From Deferribacteraceae bacterium UBA6793 (lineage in GTDB: Bacteria > Chrysiogenota > Deferribacteres > Deferribacterales > Geovibrionaceae), in assembly GCA_002452405.1 (NCBI GenBank), contig DKFP01000011.1, positions 105,761 to 169,760 on the forward strand: 64,000 nucleotides of DNA, given 5' to 3'. The notes under the pieces are model-generated. The model saw only the letters and a program-made list of their open reading frames with translations. It did not search any database and was not told the origin of the DNA. Shown in pieces: positions 52,602 through 59,916 of this stretch. Position 1 is the first letter of the stretch, and every line of letters starts with the position of its first letter. The translations under genes and the position numbers were made by a program.

Positions 52602-53673
52602 ATACATAGGTTCTAAAAATAAACTTTCAGATCTGATAATACAGGAAATTAAACTAATAAACCCAAGTGCGACTAGAGTTATTGATTTAATGGCAGGGAC
52701 TGGCTTGTTCTCTAAGGCATTAAGGGAAAATGGTTTTGCAGTTACTGCAGTTGATGTCATGACGTATTCTTATCATCACCTTAATGTTCACTTATTTGTT
52801 AATGATCCAGGTGCTTTGTTTAAAGGTGTTAATAGTCTAAATTTAAAAAATGATGATAGTTTATCTGCCTTATTTGAAATAGATAATTATGATCGAATAC
52901 TTGAGCATCTGAATAATTTAGCGCCGATGAAAGGGTATTTTTATAACGAATTCAGCCCTGAAGGTTGCCCTGCGAATTCTGATCAACCAAGAAAATATTT
53001 TACTGCTGAGAATGCCTCTAAGATTGACGCTATTAGAGAAGAGATTAGGTCTCTTTATGACAATAGAGTTGTAAATGATATAGAGTTTTCAATATTGGTT
53101 CATGACTTGATAATGGCCGTGAATGATATAGCGAATATAGCAGGTACGTATGGCCACTACCTCTCAAAATTCGTTAAAAGAGCATTAGATCCTATAGTTT
53201 TAACAAGGACGTTGTTTGATGCTAACGAGAATATTGCAGGTCATAAAGTTTATAAAGGGTATGCAGAAGAGTTAGCCAAAGAATTAGAAGGGGATATATG
53301 TTATATAGATCCACCTTATATAAAACGTCAATATGCCGCTAATTATCATGTTCTAGAAACTATAGCCCGTGGAGATGAACCAGAGGCTATTGGAATCAGT
53401 GGACTTAGGCCCTGGCGAGATCAATATTCAAACTTTTGTTCAAAAGTTAAGATTCGTGATTCATTTAGTAAAATTCTTCTTAATTTACAATGTCGGGATA
53501 TATTAGTTAGTTATAGTGATGAAGGATTGTTGGGTATTGAAGAGCTTGTTGAGTTTTTCAACAAATTCGGTGATGTTGTATTAAAAGAATTCGACTATAA
53601 AAGGTTTAAGAGCCATCAGTGCAACCAGAGAGAAATTTTGACCGAATATTTAATTCATCTTAGAAAACATTAG
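52591..53673 (+). CDS. D12-class N6-adenine DNA methyltransferase
   Basis: The protein has 360 residues. It opens with MGFRYIGSKNKLSDLIIQEI, the D12-class motif X. SAM motif I is DLMAGTGLF (about 32-40) and the catalytic motif IV is DPPY (240-243), followed by the family's YHVLETIARGD segment. It methylates adenine at N6 and is Dam/FokI-like in order. The start lies inside the previous methylase gene (11-base overlap), so the two are co-translated. Two methylases of different class beside one nuclease suggest an asymmetric recognition site with one methylase per strand. Confidence 0.92.
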   Translation: MGFRYIGSKNKLSDLIIQEIKLINPSATRVIDLMAGTGLFSKALRENGFAVTAVDVMTYSYHHLNVHLFVNDPGALFKGVNSLNLKNDDSLSALFEIDNYDRILEHLNNLAPMKGYFYNEFSPEGCPANSDQPRKYFTAENASKIDAIREEIRSLYDNRVVNDIEFSILVHDLIMAVNDIANIAGTYGHYLSKFVKRALDPIVLTRTLFDANENIAGHKVYKGYAEELAKELEGDICYIDPPYIKRQYAANYHVLETIARGDEPEAIGISGLRPWRDQYSNFCSKVKIRDSFSKILLNLQCRDILVSYSDEGLLGIEELVEFFNKFGDVVLKEFDYKRFKSHQCNQREILTEYLIHLRKH

Positions 53674-54716
53674 TCTGTTTCAAGTATACTTTTTATAATA
53701 TTTGCATGATCAGGATGCCATTTTATAATTTTCTTTTCACCTGAGATAAATATTTCTAGCTCGTCGTCTACTATCTTATTTAAATCTATTTCCGAAACAG
53801 TAGCATAGTGGAGCATCCTGTGTACTAATGGACTTACAACTATTGCATTGCTGAGAGAGTCTGAGCCATCTTCACCCAGAGGAAGTAAATGATGTACTTC
53901 CGAGTACCATTCTCCATTTGTTTTTTTAAAGGTTAAATCGTATCCACTAATCTGGCATTTTCCATTATAAAGTTTTTTAAGTTCTTTAACTATTTTAGTA
54001 TTTCTTTGTCTAATTTTTAGAGTTTTAATAACAGATTCTGGAATATTGCCTTCATTCAGCAACATTTCAAGCCTTGGGGAAGTATCCTCATTCGCAAAAT
54101 CAGTAATTTTATTTTTTTCAGTATTTTCGGCATAAATGTCAGTTTCGTTGTTATTGTTAAATGGCCAGTTTGCGTTGCTCGTGTCTATAAATATTTCAGA
54201 TTCAAATTTTAAATAACCAGCGTCTTGTCTGAATAGCTTTCTGAGCGTGTCAGTCATAAACCAGCCACGAGGTGGTTCCTGCTGTAAAAACCATCCAGCC
54301 CAGAATTCTCCAGATATTGTTTTTATGATAAAAATTATTAAGTTATTTAGATTTGGGTCGTACTCAGTAGGAAAGCCATTATCTGGATGCCATGACATGA
54401 CTCTATTAGAACGGCTGCTATGAATTTTTTGTGATGCTATACTTACGCTTGCGGGTCTTCTTTGATAGATGGTTATTTCTTGATTATTGTTAGTGGCTAT
54501 ACTTTTAATATCGAAATTCCAAAAAGGACCATTTGTTCTTGTGCCAGTATTCTTGCCCAGAAACTCAAACCAGTCAGCAACAGATATATCGCTAATAGGA
54601 AAGTCAATATAGGATTGCCCTCCTCCGCCAGCTTCTTCACCACCTATTTTGTTGATATGCCTGAAATCAGCATAAGTCATTCGTCTAAAAACAAGACTAT
54701 TAACAAGTAAATTCAT
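53670..54716 (-). CDS. HNH-family restriction endonuclease candidate
   Basis: The protein has 348 residues. The C-terminal HNH module has C254, then EVHHLLPLGEDGSDSLSNA (His275-His276 and Asn290) and SPLVHRMLHYA (His299, His303), a typical beta-beta-alpha metal nuclease. The N-terminal 230 residues contain an aromatic-rich region (GGGGQSYIDFP, ADWFEFLG, IYQRRPASVSIASQKIHSSR, WAGWF) that I do not recognise and that could bind DNA. The gene converges on the methylases with a 4-base overlap. Restriction by this protein is inferred from that neighbourhood. Confidence 0.8.
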   Translation of the reverse strand: MNLLVNSLVFRRMTYADFRHINKIGGEEAGGGGQSYIDFPISDISVADWFEFLGKNTGTRTNGPFWNFDIKSIATNNNQEITIYQRRPASVSIASQKIHSSRSNRVMSWHPDNGFPTEYDPNLNNLIIFIIKTISGEFWAGWFLQQEPPRGWFMTDTLRKLFRQDAGYLKFESEIFIDTSNANWPFNNNNETDIYAENTEKNKITDFANEDTSPRLEMLLNEGNIPESVIKTLKIRQRNTKIVKELKKLYNGKCQISGYDLTFKKTNGEWYSEVHHLLPLGEDGSDSLSNAIVVSPLVHRMLHYATVSEIDLNKIVDDELEIFISGEKKIIKWHPDHANIIKSILETD

Positions 54717-54862
54717 AAATACACCAAAGGGAAAGTAATGAATAATAATGTAGCAGAATTTTCTGTGATTTCAAGTTAAAGCAGCTTTCCCACATACAAG
54801 GTCTGTAGGAAGTCTTTAGTCATGATTTATGAGTAAAAACATTACTCTCATTGGAAAAGAAA

Positions 54863-55180
54863 TCAGAGGATTTTTTTTACGAAAATATCCAGTTTATTGA
54901 GTTGTTCGGAATTCGCAGAATCGATATATTTTATAATCTGTTTCTTTAAAACATCATCATCGCTAATTTTTTCAAACTCAAAAAGTTCTGATACTGGAAT
55001 TTCTAATGCGGTAGCGATGTCGTATAGTAGTGACGCAGAAATATTGTATTCGCCTCTTTCGACTTCTCCGAGATATTTCGCACTAATATTCGCCTTTTCA
55101 GCAAGTTTTTCCTGAGAGAAACCTTTCTTTTTTCTATATTTACGAATCTGATTTCCCAAAGTTTCATTAAAGTTCTGCAT
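54863..55180 (-). CDS. XRE-family regulator (restriction-modification controller-like)
   Basis: The protein has 105 residues. The helix-turn-helix is LGNQIRKYRKKKGFSQEKLA, then EKANISAKYLGEVERGEYNI. Residues 70-105 form a short helical tail, so it is slightly longer than typical C proteins (about 80). It is transcribed toward the HNH gene, with 146 bases between. An inverted repeat covers its own ribosome binding site, which fits autoregulation. Confidence 0.88.
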   Translation of the reverse strand: MQNFNETLGNQIRKYRKKKGFSQEKLAEKANISAKYLGEVERGEYNISASLLYDIATALEIPVSELFEFEKISDDDVLKKQIIKYIDSANSEQLNKLDIFVKKIL

Positions 55181-55184
55181 AAAC

Positions 55185-55210
55185 CACCTATAGAGCTTTT
55201 ACTGTAGGTG
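55185..55210 (-). promoter_or_regulatory. Operator-like inverted repeat before the XRE gene
   Basis: CACCTATAG and CTGTAGGTG are 8/9 matched inverted arms with an 8-base centre. They lie four bases before the XRE start codon and cover its GGTGG ribosome binding site. A bound regulator could block transcription and translation of its own gene, as in C-protein circuits. Confidence 0.6.
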
Positions 55211-55251
55211 ATTATTTGATAAGTAAAACCCTGCATATGTGTATTTTTTAT

Positions 55252-55280
55252 TTTAAAATAGGCAGTATATGTTATATAAT
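55252..55280 (+). promoter_or_regulatory. Possible promoter for the lipoprotein gene
   Basis: TATAAT at 55275-55280 is preceded at 17 bases by a weak TTTAAA. It lies upstream of a seven-codon open frame (55314-55337, with GGAGGG before its ATG) and then the lipoprotein gene at 55453. Confidence 0.4.
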
Positions 55281-55452
55281 GTGTTCGTATCTGCTAAAAC
55301 ATTTGGAGGGTATATGCGTAAAGTATTTCTAAATTAGACTTTAGTGGTATTGAGATAGTTTCATTTAAAAAGACAGGATTTTATGAGGGGAATATGTGGT
55401 TTGGAATTAAACAGTTACAACGGTTACTTATGCAAAATAATCGGAGGATTAA

Positions 55453-57102
55453 ATGAGAGTTGTAAACGGAATCAAAATGATGCTTTTGGTAGTGCTATCG
55501 GTTTATTTGGTTGCATGTGGTGGTGGAAGTTCAGGTGGTGGTGGCACTACGGCAGATACCACTAAAACAACCATTAAAACTACATTGGACATGACTGGAA
55601 CACGTTCAAAAGTACAGGCAAAATCTGCCACAAATATCAATGTATCCTTGTATTTAGAATCTGGAGAATCTGTTCAAATGACAGAAAATTCAGACGGCAG
55701 TTTTTCGGCTGATGTTGAATATACAGTTGGTACGCCAATATATATTGTGGCAACCGTAGATAATATTACATTAAGGAATTATTTCTCGGAAGTTACCTCA
55801 TCTGGTTCTACGGCTGACTTGGGTTCAACATCTCCGTCAACAACACTGCTTGTCGATGTAATAGAAAAAGCTGTCGGAGCGACAATCACAACAGCATTAA
55901 GTAATAGTGCTGTTCTCTCAACTGTTGATGTTGAAAGTTTAAGGACTGAGGTTGCTACAGGTTCATCTTATCAGAATCTAAGAAATACATATGCAACATC
56001 ACTGACTTGGGATAATACTCAGGCTACAACGGTTTCTGCAACATTAGCAACTACTCTCAATACTTTCATTTCTGAAAATGGTTTGTCTGTCCCTGCTAAT
56101 GAGACAATGAACAATACGGCAGAGGAGACTGTGTATCAGTATATGACCGCTTACATGACAGGAGATATTGATACTCTTAATGACCTGATATATTCAAATA
56201 AATTTATGAATGACGGCCTCAATTCAACGGAGTTTGCCGCACTGTCACAGGCAAATGCTCCTGCCAGTGGGGAGGCGATTCATTATGTATCAAAATCGAC
56301 CACAACAGAAATTATGCTCTCTTCTGATTCTGCATACAGTAATTTAAGTGGTTTAGGTCTGCATCTTTATAGAGTATTTACGGATTACCATTATCAAGTT
56401 TTAAATGGTAATAATATCGTTGCAGAATATGCCAATAATAGAAAAAGTTCTCAGGAAACCGCAAGGGTGATGCAGAAAATTGATGGCAAATGGTATATGC
56501 TTGGTGACCAAGATAAAGCAAGATTTGGGTTCAGGTATTATTATGATTACAGTGGAGCTAATGATGCTGTAAATATTTTTGCCTGTCAGAATGGTTCAAT
56601 CGCTATTTCTGATGTAAAAATCAGGTCGGATGTATTTGAGGGTACAAAGACATTATATGAGAATACAGGACACTGCTGGGATGGAAAAATTACACAAGAT
56701 TCAAGCCTATTAACTTATGGAGCCAACAGGGCGATAACGTTAACATCCACCGATTTCTGTGGTAAAAACTTTTATGTTGATGTTACTTATGCCGACAACA
56801 CGACTCAAACTAAAAAATATACGATTCCTGCCTGTGTTGAAAAAACAGTTTCTATTGATAGCGTAAATCAAAATGCAGATGGAACAGTAACCGTTAATTA
56901 TACCGTTCCTGCTAATTCAAGCCCGAAGAATATCATTCTAAGCGTAAATGGTATTTACAGCAAAGACGGTCTGCCTTTCAATAGTACCAGTAAAACAATT
57001 ACTGCTAATTTTGTGGCAGGCACAATTTATACTGTTCAAATAAGTTTCGAGGACTTATACAGCAGAAGATATTCAGACAGCACAACTTTTCAGTATAATT
57101 AA
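55453..57102 (+). CDS. Large predicted lipoprotein, unknown function
   Basis: The protein has 549 residues. The signal peptide ends in a lipobox, LVAC, with Cys22 and a Gly/Ser-rich run (GGGSSGGGG) after it, then a Thr-rich segment. The rest is beta-rich with repeated Ser/Thr/Asn and an end segment (VSIDSVNQNADGTVTVNYTV onward) resembling an Ig/CnaB-like strand pattern. A hydrophilic helix-rich part lies at about 200-260. ATCGGAGGATTAA precedes the ATG. The codon use is AT-rich like the methylases. No family recognised. Cargo of the island, probably surface-located. Confidence 0.8.
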   Translation: MRVVNGIKMMLLVVLSVYLVACGGGSSGGGGTTADTTKTTIKTTLDMTGTRSKVQAKSATNINVSLYLESGESVQMTENSDGSFSADVEYTVGTPIYIVATVDNITLRNYFSEVTSSGSTADLGSTSPSTTLLVDVIEKAVGATITTALSNSAVLSTVDVESLRTEVATGSSYQNLRNTYATSLTWDNTQATTVSATLATTLNTFISENGLSVPANETMNNTAEETVYQYMTAYMTGDIDTLNDLIYSNKFMNDGLNSTEFAALSQANAPASGEAIHYVSKSTTTEIMLSSDSAYSNLSGLGLHLYRVFTDYHYQVLNGNNIVAEYANNRKSSQETARVMQKIDGKWYMLGDQDKARFGFRYYYDYSGANDAVNIFACQNGSIAISDVKIRSDVFEGTKTLYENTGHCWDGKITQDSSLLTYGANRAITLTSTDFCGKNFYVDVTYADNTTQTKKYTIPACVEKTVSIDSVNQNADGTVTVNYTVPANSSPKNIILSVNGIYSKDGLPFNSTSKTITANFVAGTIYTVQISFEDLYSRRYSDSTTFQYN

Positions 57103-57111
57103 TTAAAAAAT

Positions 57112-57144
57112 ATACGGGGTCTCAGGAAGTTGGGACCCCATATA
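57112..57144 (+). terminator. Hairpin after the lipoprotein gene
   Basis: GGGGTC / GACCCC, extendable by two more pairs, lies 13 bases after the stop, followed by ATATATAAT and not a T run. A weak terminator is likely. The remaining 180 bases to 57325 show nothing else. Confidence 0.55.
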
Positions 57145-57324
57145 TAATAGTAATATGTCACTACATAAACAGCAGAACATATCATCGGTTTTGATATAAA
57201 GTTTTTTGGGAAGTTTCTTGTTGCAGATTTACAAATGAACGTTAATGAAATTGCAGTAGAATCCTTTATTTAAATCGGTTGCTGAAAGAAATGAGGGACT
57301 CTACTGTTGCGGATGCCTTATGTT

Positions 57325-57726
57325 TTAGACGAATAATTCAATTAATCTGAGTTCAAGCAAAATAGCATCTAAAACCATAAAGTTATCGTAAATTTCATCG
57401 TAAATATCTTTGGGAAAGATCGCCTTGAAGTTGCATCTTTCAAATTCCTTTTTGGTCAAAATCACGGAATCATCATAAAGTTGGTCTTCACGAATTTTAT
57501 TCTTTTTAAGAAATTGACGAAGTCTTCTGCTGATTTTAAAACCGTCTTGCCTTAAATCAATCTTTTCTCCAGTCATATTTCTAAAATATGTCTCTAAAAC
57601 TTCGTCTGGAATCATTGATAACATCTCTCTACTCATGCTTGCTAATTCTACATCGTTAAGCTGTGGGATGTACATCGGGCTGTTGGTTAATAAGTGTTCT
57701 CTGATAAATTCTTTGTTGTAACTCAT
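57325..57726 (-). CDS. Hypothetical protein of the island
   Basis: The protein has 133 residues, charged, helix-rich, with no signal peptide. It starts MSYNKEFIREHLLTNSPMYI, with basic ISRRLRQFLKKNKIRED in the middle and leucine-rich VLDAILLELRLIEL at the end. A perfect AAGGAGGT precedes the ATG by six bases, so it is a real gene. No family recognised. It is divergent from the short recombinase, with a 392-base AT-rich gap (57727-58118) in which I see no gene, only short A/T-rich stretches. Confidence 0.65.
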   Translation of the reverse strand: MSYNKEFIREHLLTNSPMYIPQLNDVELASMSREMLSMIPDEVLETYFRNMTGEKIDLRQDGFKISRRLRQFLKKNKIREDQLYDDSVILTKKEFERCNFKAIFPKDIYDEIYDNFMVLDAILLELRLIELFV

Positions 57727-58118
57727 AGGTTACCTCCTTGTTATTTTATAAATAGTAAATTAATACATACTTTAAAAATGTCAAGAGAAAAATTTAAAGC
57801 TCTTATAAAACGTCTATAAAATAGTCTAGCTGATAAAATAATATGATAAATAGTACATAATATTAGTAAATATGATTTAACTAAGCATGTGTGTAAGATT
57901 ACTATCAGAAATATATCATCTGATATTATCTATTATTAATAGTGCTTTATGCTTTTTAATTGTTTTTTGCATCAAAATCAGCATTTAATAATATATTTTA
58001 TTCTGTTAAAAAATAATTCCTGATATTCACCTCAAATACTCATAAATCATTGGGTTTTCATTTAGATTGACTCAATTTTTTAATATAATTCTAAAATATT
58101 AAAAAATAGGAGTATCTT

Positions 58119-58748
58119 ATGAAATCGCTATCGGTAATAAATGATGTTGTAATTCACAAGAAACCTGAATCAGATGAAATAAAATACCTTCCTCTATCGG
58201 ATATTCAAAAAATAATTCATTCAGAACCGAGTAGTTTTTGGAAAATGGTGTTCCTGTTCCTCTTTGAGACTGGTTGTCGAATTAATGAAGGAAGGTCGGT
58301 TAAATTCAAAGATTTAAATATCATCAGTAACACCGTTAAACTGATTACTCTCAAACAGAGGAAACCTTCTTTCAGGGTACTTAAAGTATCCAGTGAATTA
58401 ATGAAACTCATATTAATTCATAAATCAGATAGTTTTCTTACAGATAAGGACTTCATCTTCTCAAAATCTAAAAATGGTAAATCAGTTACGAATCCTTCCG
58501 TGTGGTATCATCTCAGAGGGAATATTCAAAAATCATTGGGAGAGGAAATGATTACTCATTCTCACTCCCATATGTTCCGTCATTCACGTTCGATTCATTT
58601 ATTATCTTCTGGGATGAATATAGTTCTTCTAAAGAAGTTTTTGGGTCATTCTAGTATAAACAGTACCCTTGTATATCTAAAGTACCATAACAGCGAATTA
58701 TTCGATTCTATAGATAAGTCAAACGAATCACTCTATTTCGGAAATTAA
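58119..58748 (+). CDS. Short tyrosine recombinase, catalytic domain only
   Basis: The protein has 209 residues, about half a normal integrase. The catalytic set is present: R54 in ETGCRINEGRS, the HxxR pair H151/R154 in HSHSHMFRHSR, H177 in KKFLGHSSINST, and the nucleophile Y186 (Y189 is the alternative) in LVYLKYH. There is no N-terminal core-binding (SAM-like) domain; only 25 residues precede the catalytic fold. It may act with a partner or be a decayed integrase. AGGAG precedes the ATG at good spacing. It converges with the small gene at 58745. Confidence 0.85.
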   Translation: MKSLSVINDVVIHKKPESDEIKYLPLSDIQKIIHSEPSSFWKMVFLFLFETGCRINEGRSVKFKDLNIISNTVKLITLKQRKPSFRVLKVSSELMKLILIHKSDSFLTDKDFIFSKSKNGKSVTNPSVWYHLRGNIQKSLGEEMITHSHSHMFRHSRSIHLLSSGMNIVLLKKFLGHSSINSTLVYLKYHNSELFDSIDKSNESLYFGN

Positions 58749-58936
58749 TTGATATAGAGTAATGGTGGTAATTCAAGTTTGTTCTTACATCTTCGTTTCA
58801 GAAAGTTTCTGATAACTTTTCTGTTTTTCAACTCTATGATTGTTAGTTCATCATTTTTGTAAATCATATATATTCCGTCTGATAAGTCTAAATCGTTTAC
58901 AGATACGGAACTGAGTATCTTTGAGAAATAACTCAC
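58745..58936 (-). CDS. Small hypothetical protein, 63 residues
   Basis: It starts with GTG at 58936, six bases after a strong AAAGGAGG, and overlaps the stop codon of the HUH gene (GTGA). Translation coupling and the site make it a real gene despite its size. Sequence: MSYFSKILSSVSVNDLDLSD and then basic IRNFLKRRCKNKLEL. No family known. Overlaps the recombinase stop by four bases. Confidence 0.6.
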   Translation of the reverse strand: MSYFSKILSSVSVNDLDLSDGIYMIYKNDELTIIELKNRKVIRNFLKRRCKNKLELPPLLYIN

Positions 58937-59568
58937 ATTAAACCTCCTTTATTTAATAATAAAATATTTGAAAAATCCTGATTCTCTTTTGTTAGATAAT
59001 GAGTTATTCCTGATAAATCGAAGATTCTCTTGATATCTATCCCAGAATCAAAATTAAATATCCTGTAACCATTGAATTTGATTTTCATGGATGATTTTTT
59101 CATAACAGTTTTCAGACGGTCTAAATCAATATTCTCAAGATTATTAATCAGTAAATGATAATGGTTATGTATTCTTCCGTTCTTACTCTCAAGAACACCA
59201 ATACCATTCAAGTGTTTATCTCTTTTAAAGTATTTTCTTCCAAATAATAATCTATTTGTAGTCTGTAAAAATTGATTCGTTTTTTCTTTCAGTTGTTTCT
59301 TACTTATATTCCTGTTAGTTGTTATAGTAATAAAATATTCAGGTTTTAATTTTCTGATAAACTCTTGAATTATCAATTTATTCTGACATTTTCTCAATAA
59401 ACATCTAAAATTATCTCTATTATTACCAATATCCAGATTAGAATCTTCCAGATATTCAACCATTTTATATTCATTTGTTCTTTCATCATAAGTATTTAAC
59501 ATCAAATCTATTAAAATCTTATCTATTACTTTATTATAATCAAAATTATATCTACTATTTGATTCCAT
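58933..59568 (-). CDS. HUH-type replication initiator-like protein
   Basis: The protein has 211 residues. Residues 132-141 read RIHNHYHLLI, a His-hydrophobic-His (H136-Y137-H138) metal motif with a preceding strand GIGVLES. Downstream, Y191-L-T-K194 in GITHYLTKE fits the catalytic YxxK motif of rolling-circle Rep and ssDNA-phage initiators. An upstream strand EYFITITTNRN (about 77-87) matches motif I. The first 70 residues are unassigned. It is expected to nick an origin and start strand displacement. This is family-level inference. The gene sits downstream of int and xis, with a palindrome cluster just before it. Confidence 0.7.
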   Translation of the reverse strand: MESNSRYNFDYNKVIDKILIDLMLNTYDERTNEYKMVEYLEDSNLDIGNNRDNFRCLLRKCQNKLIIQEFIRKLKPEYFITITTNRNISKKQLKEKTNQFLQTTNRLLFGRKYFKRDKHLNGIGVLESKNGRIHNHYHLLINNLENIDLDRLKTVMKKSSMKIKFNGYRIFNFDSGIDIKRIFDLSGITHYLTKENQDFSNILLLNKGGLM

Positions 59569-59599
59569 ATTGTTCCTTTAAATTAATTTATTCATAATA

Positions 59600-59681
59600 T
59601 ATCAGTAACTTCTGATACTTCTAACATTGGATAGACCTCTTCCATTTACACTATTTAGTGTTTTAAATTTCATATGAAATT
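59600..59681. repeat. Cluster of three palindromes, candidate replication origin
   Basis: Three perfect inverted repeats lie within 82 bases. They are TATCAG / CTGATA (59600-59617, 6-base loop), ACACTA-TT-TAGTGT (59648-59661) and the 16-bp AATTTCATATGAAATT (59666-59681). They lie between the excisionase and HUH genes, just upstream of the HUH start. This is the usual place for a rolling-circle nick site or an operator. No known origin sequence is recognised. Confidence 0.55.
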
Positions 59682-59730
59682 CTGAAAGAGTATATAACTA
59701 CAAACACTGTATGTTATACTTATCAGTCAG

Positions 59731-59901
59731 TTAGTGTGCTTTATGGGTGGTAATCCATGTTGTTATTTCAGAATCTAAAAATAAAATTCTTCTTCCAATT
59801 CTAAGGTGAGGTATCAGTTTTCTGTAAGTCATTTTGTATATGGAGCTTTTCGGTATTTTCAGAAAAGATGATAACTCTTCAATGTTGTATATTTTTTCGA
59901 T
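59731..59901 (-). CDS. AlpA/excisionase-type helix-turn-helix protein
   Basis: The protein has 56 residues. Reading from an ATC codon at 59901-59899, the sequence IEKIYNIEELSSFLKIPKSS, then IYKMTYRKLIPHLRIGRRIL and FLDSEITTWI is a complete winged HTH of the excisionase (HTH_17) type: 'helix-LSSFLKIPKSSIYK-helix' plus 'IGRRILF'. A perfect AAGGAGG precedes the ATC by six bases. The frame has no ATG, GTG or TTG in position, so ATC or a nearby ATA/ATT is the start. It lies after int on the same strand; Xis proteins guide excision. Confidence 0.68.
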   Translation of the reverse strand: MEKIYNIEELSSFLKIPKSSIYKMTYRKLIPHLRIGRRILFLDSEITTWITTHKAH

Positions 59902-59916
59902 TAGTTTCCTCCTTTT

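Noticed and set aside
55383..55565. 60-residue open frame overlapping the lipoprotein start
   Set aside because: It runs in another frame into the lipoprotein gene and lacks a site; the lipoprotein has a strong one.
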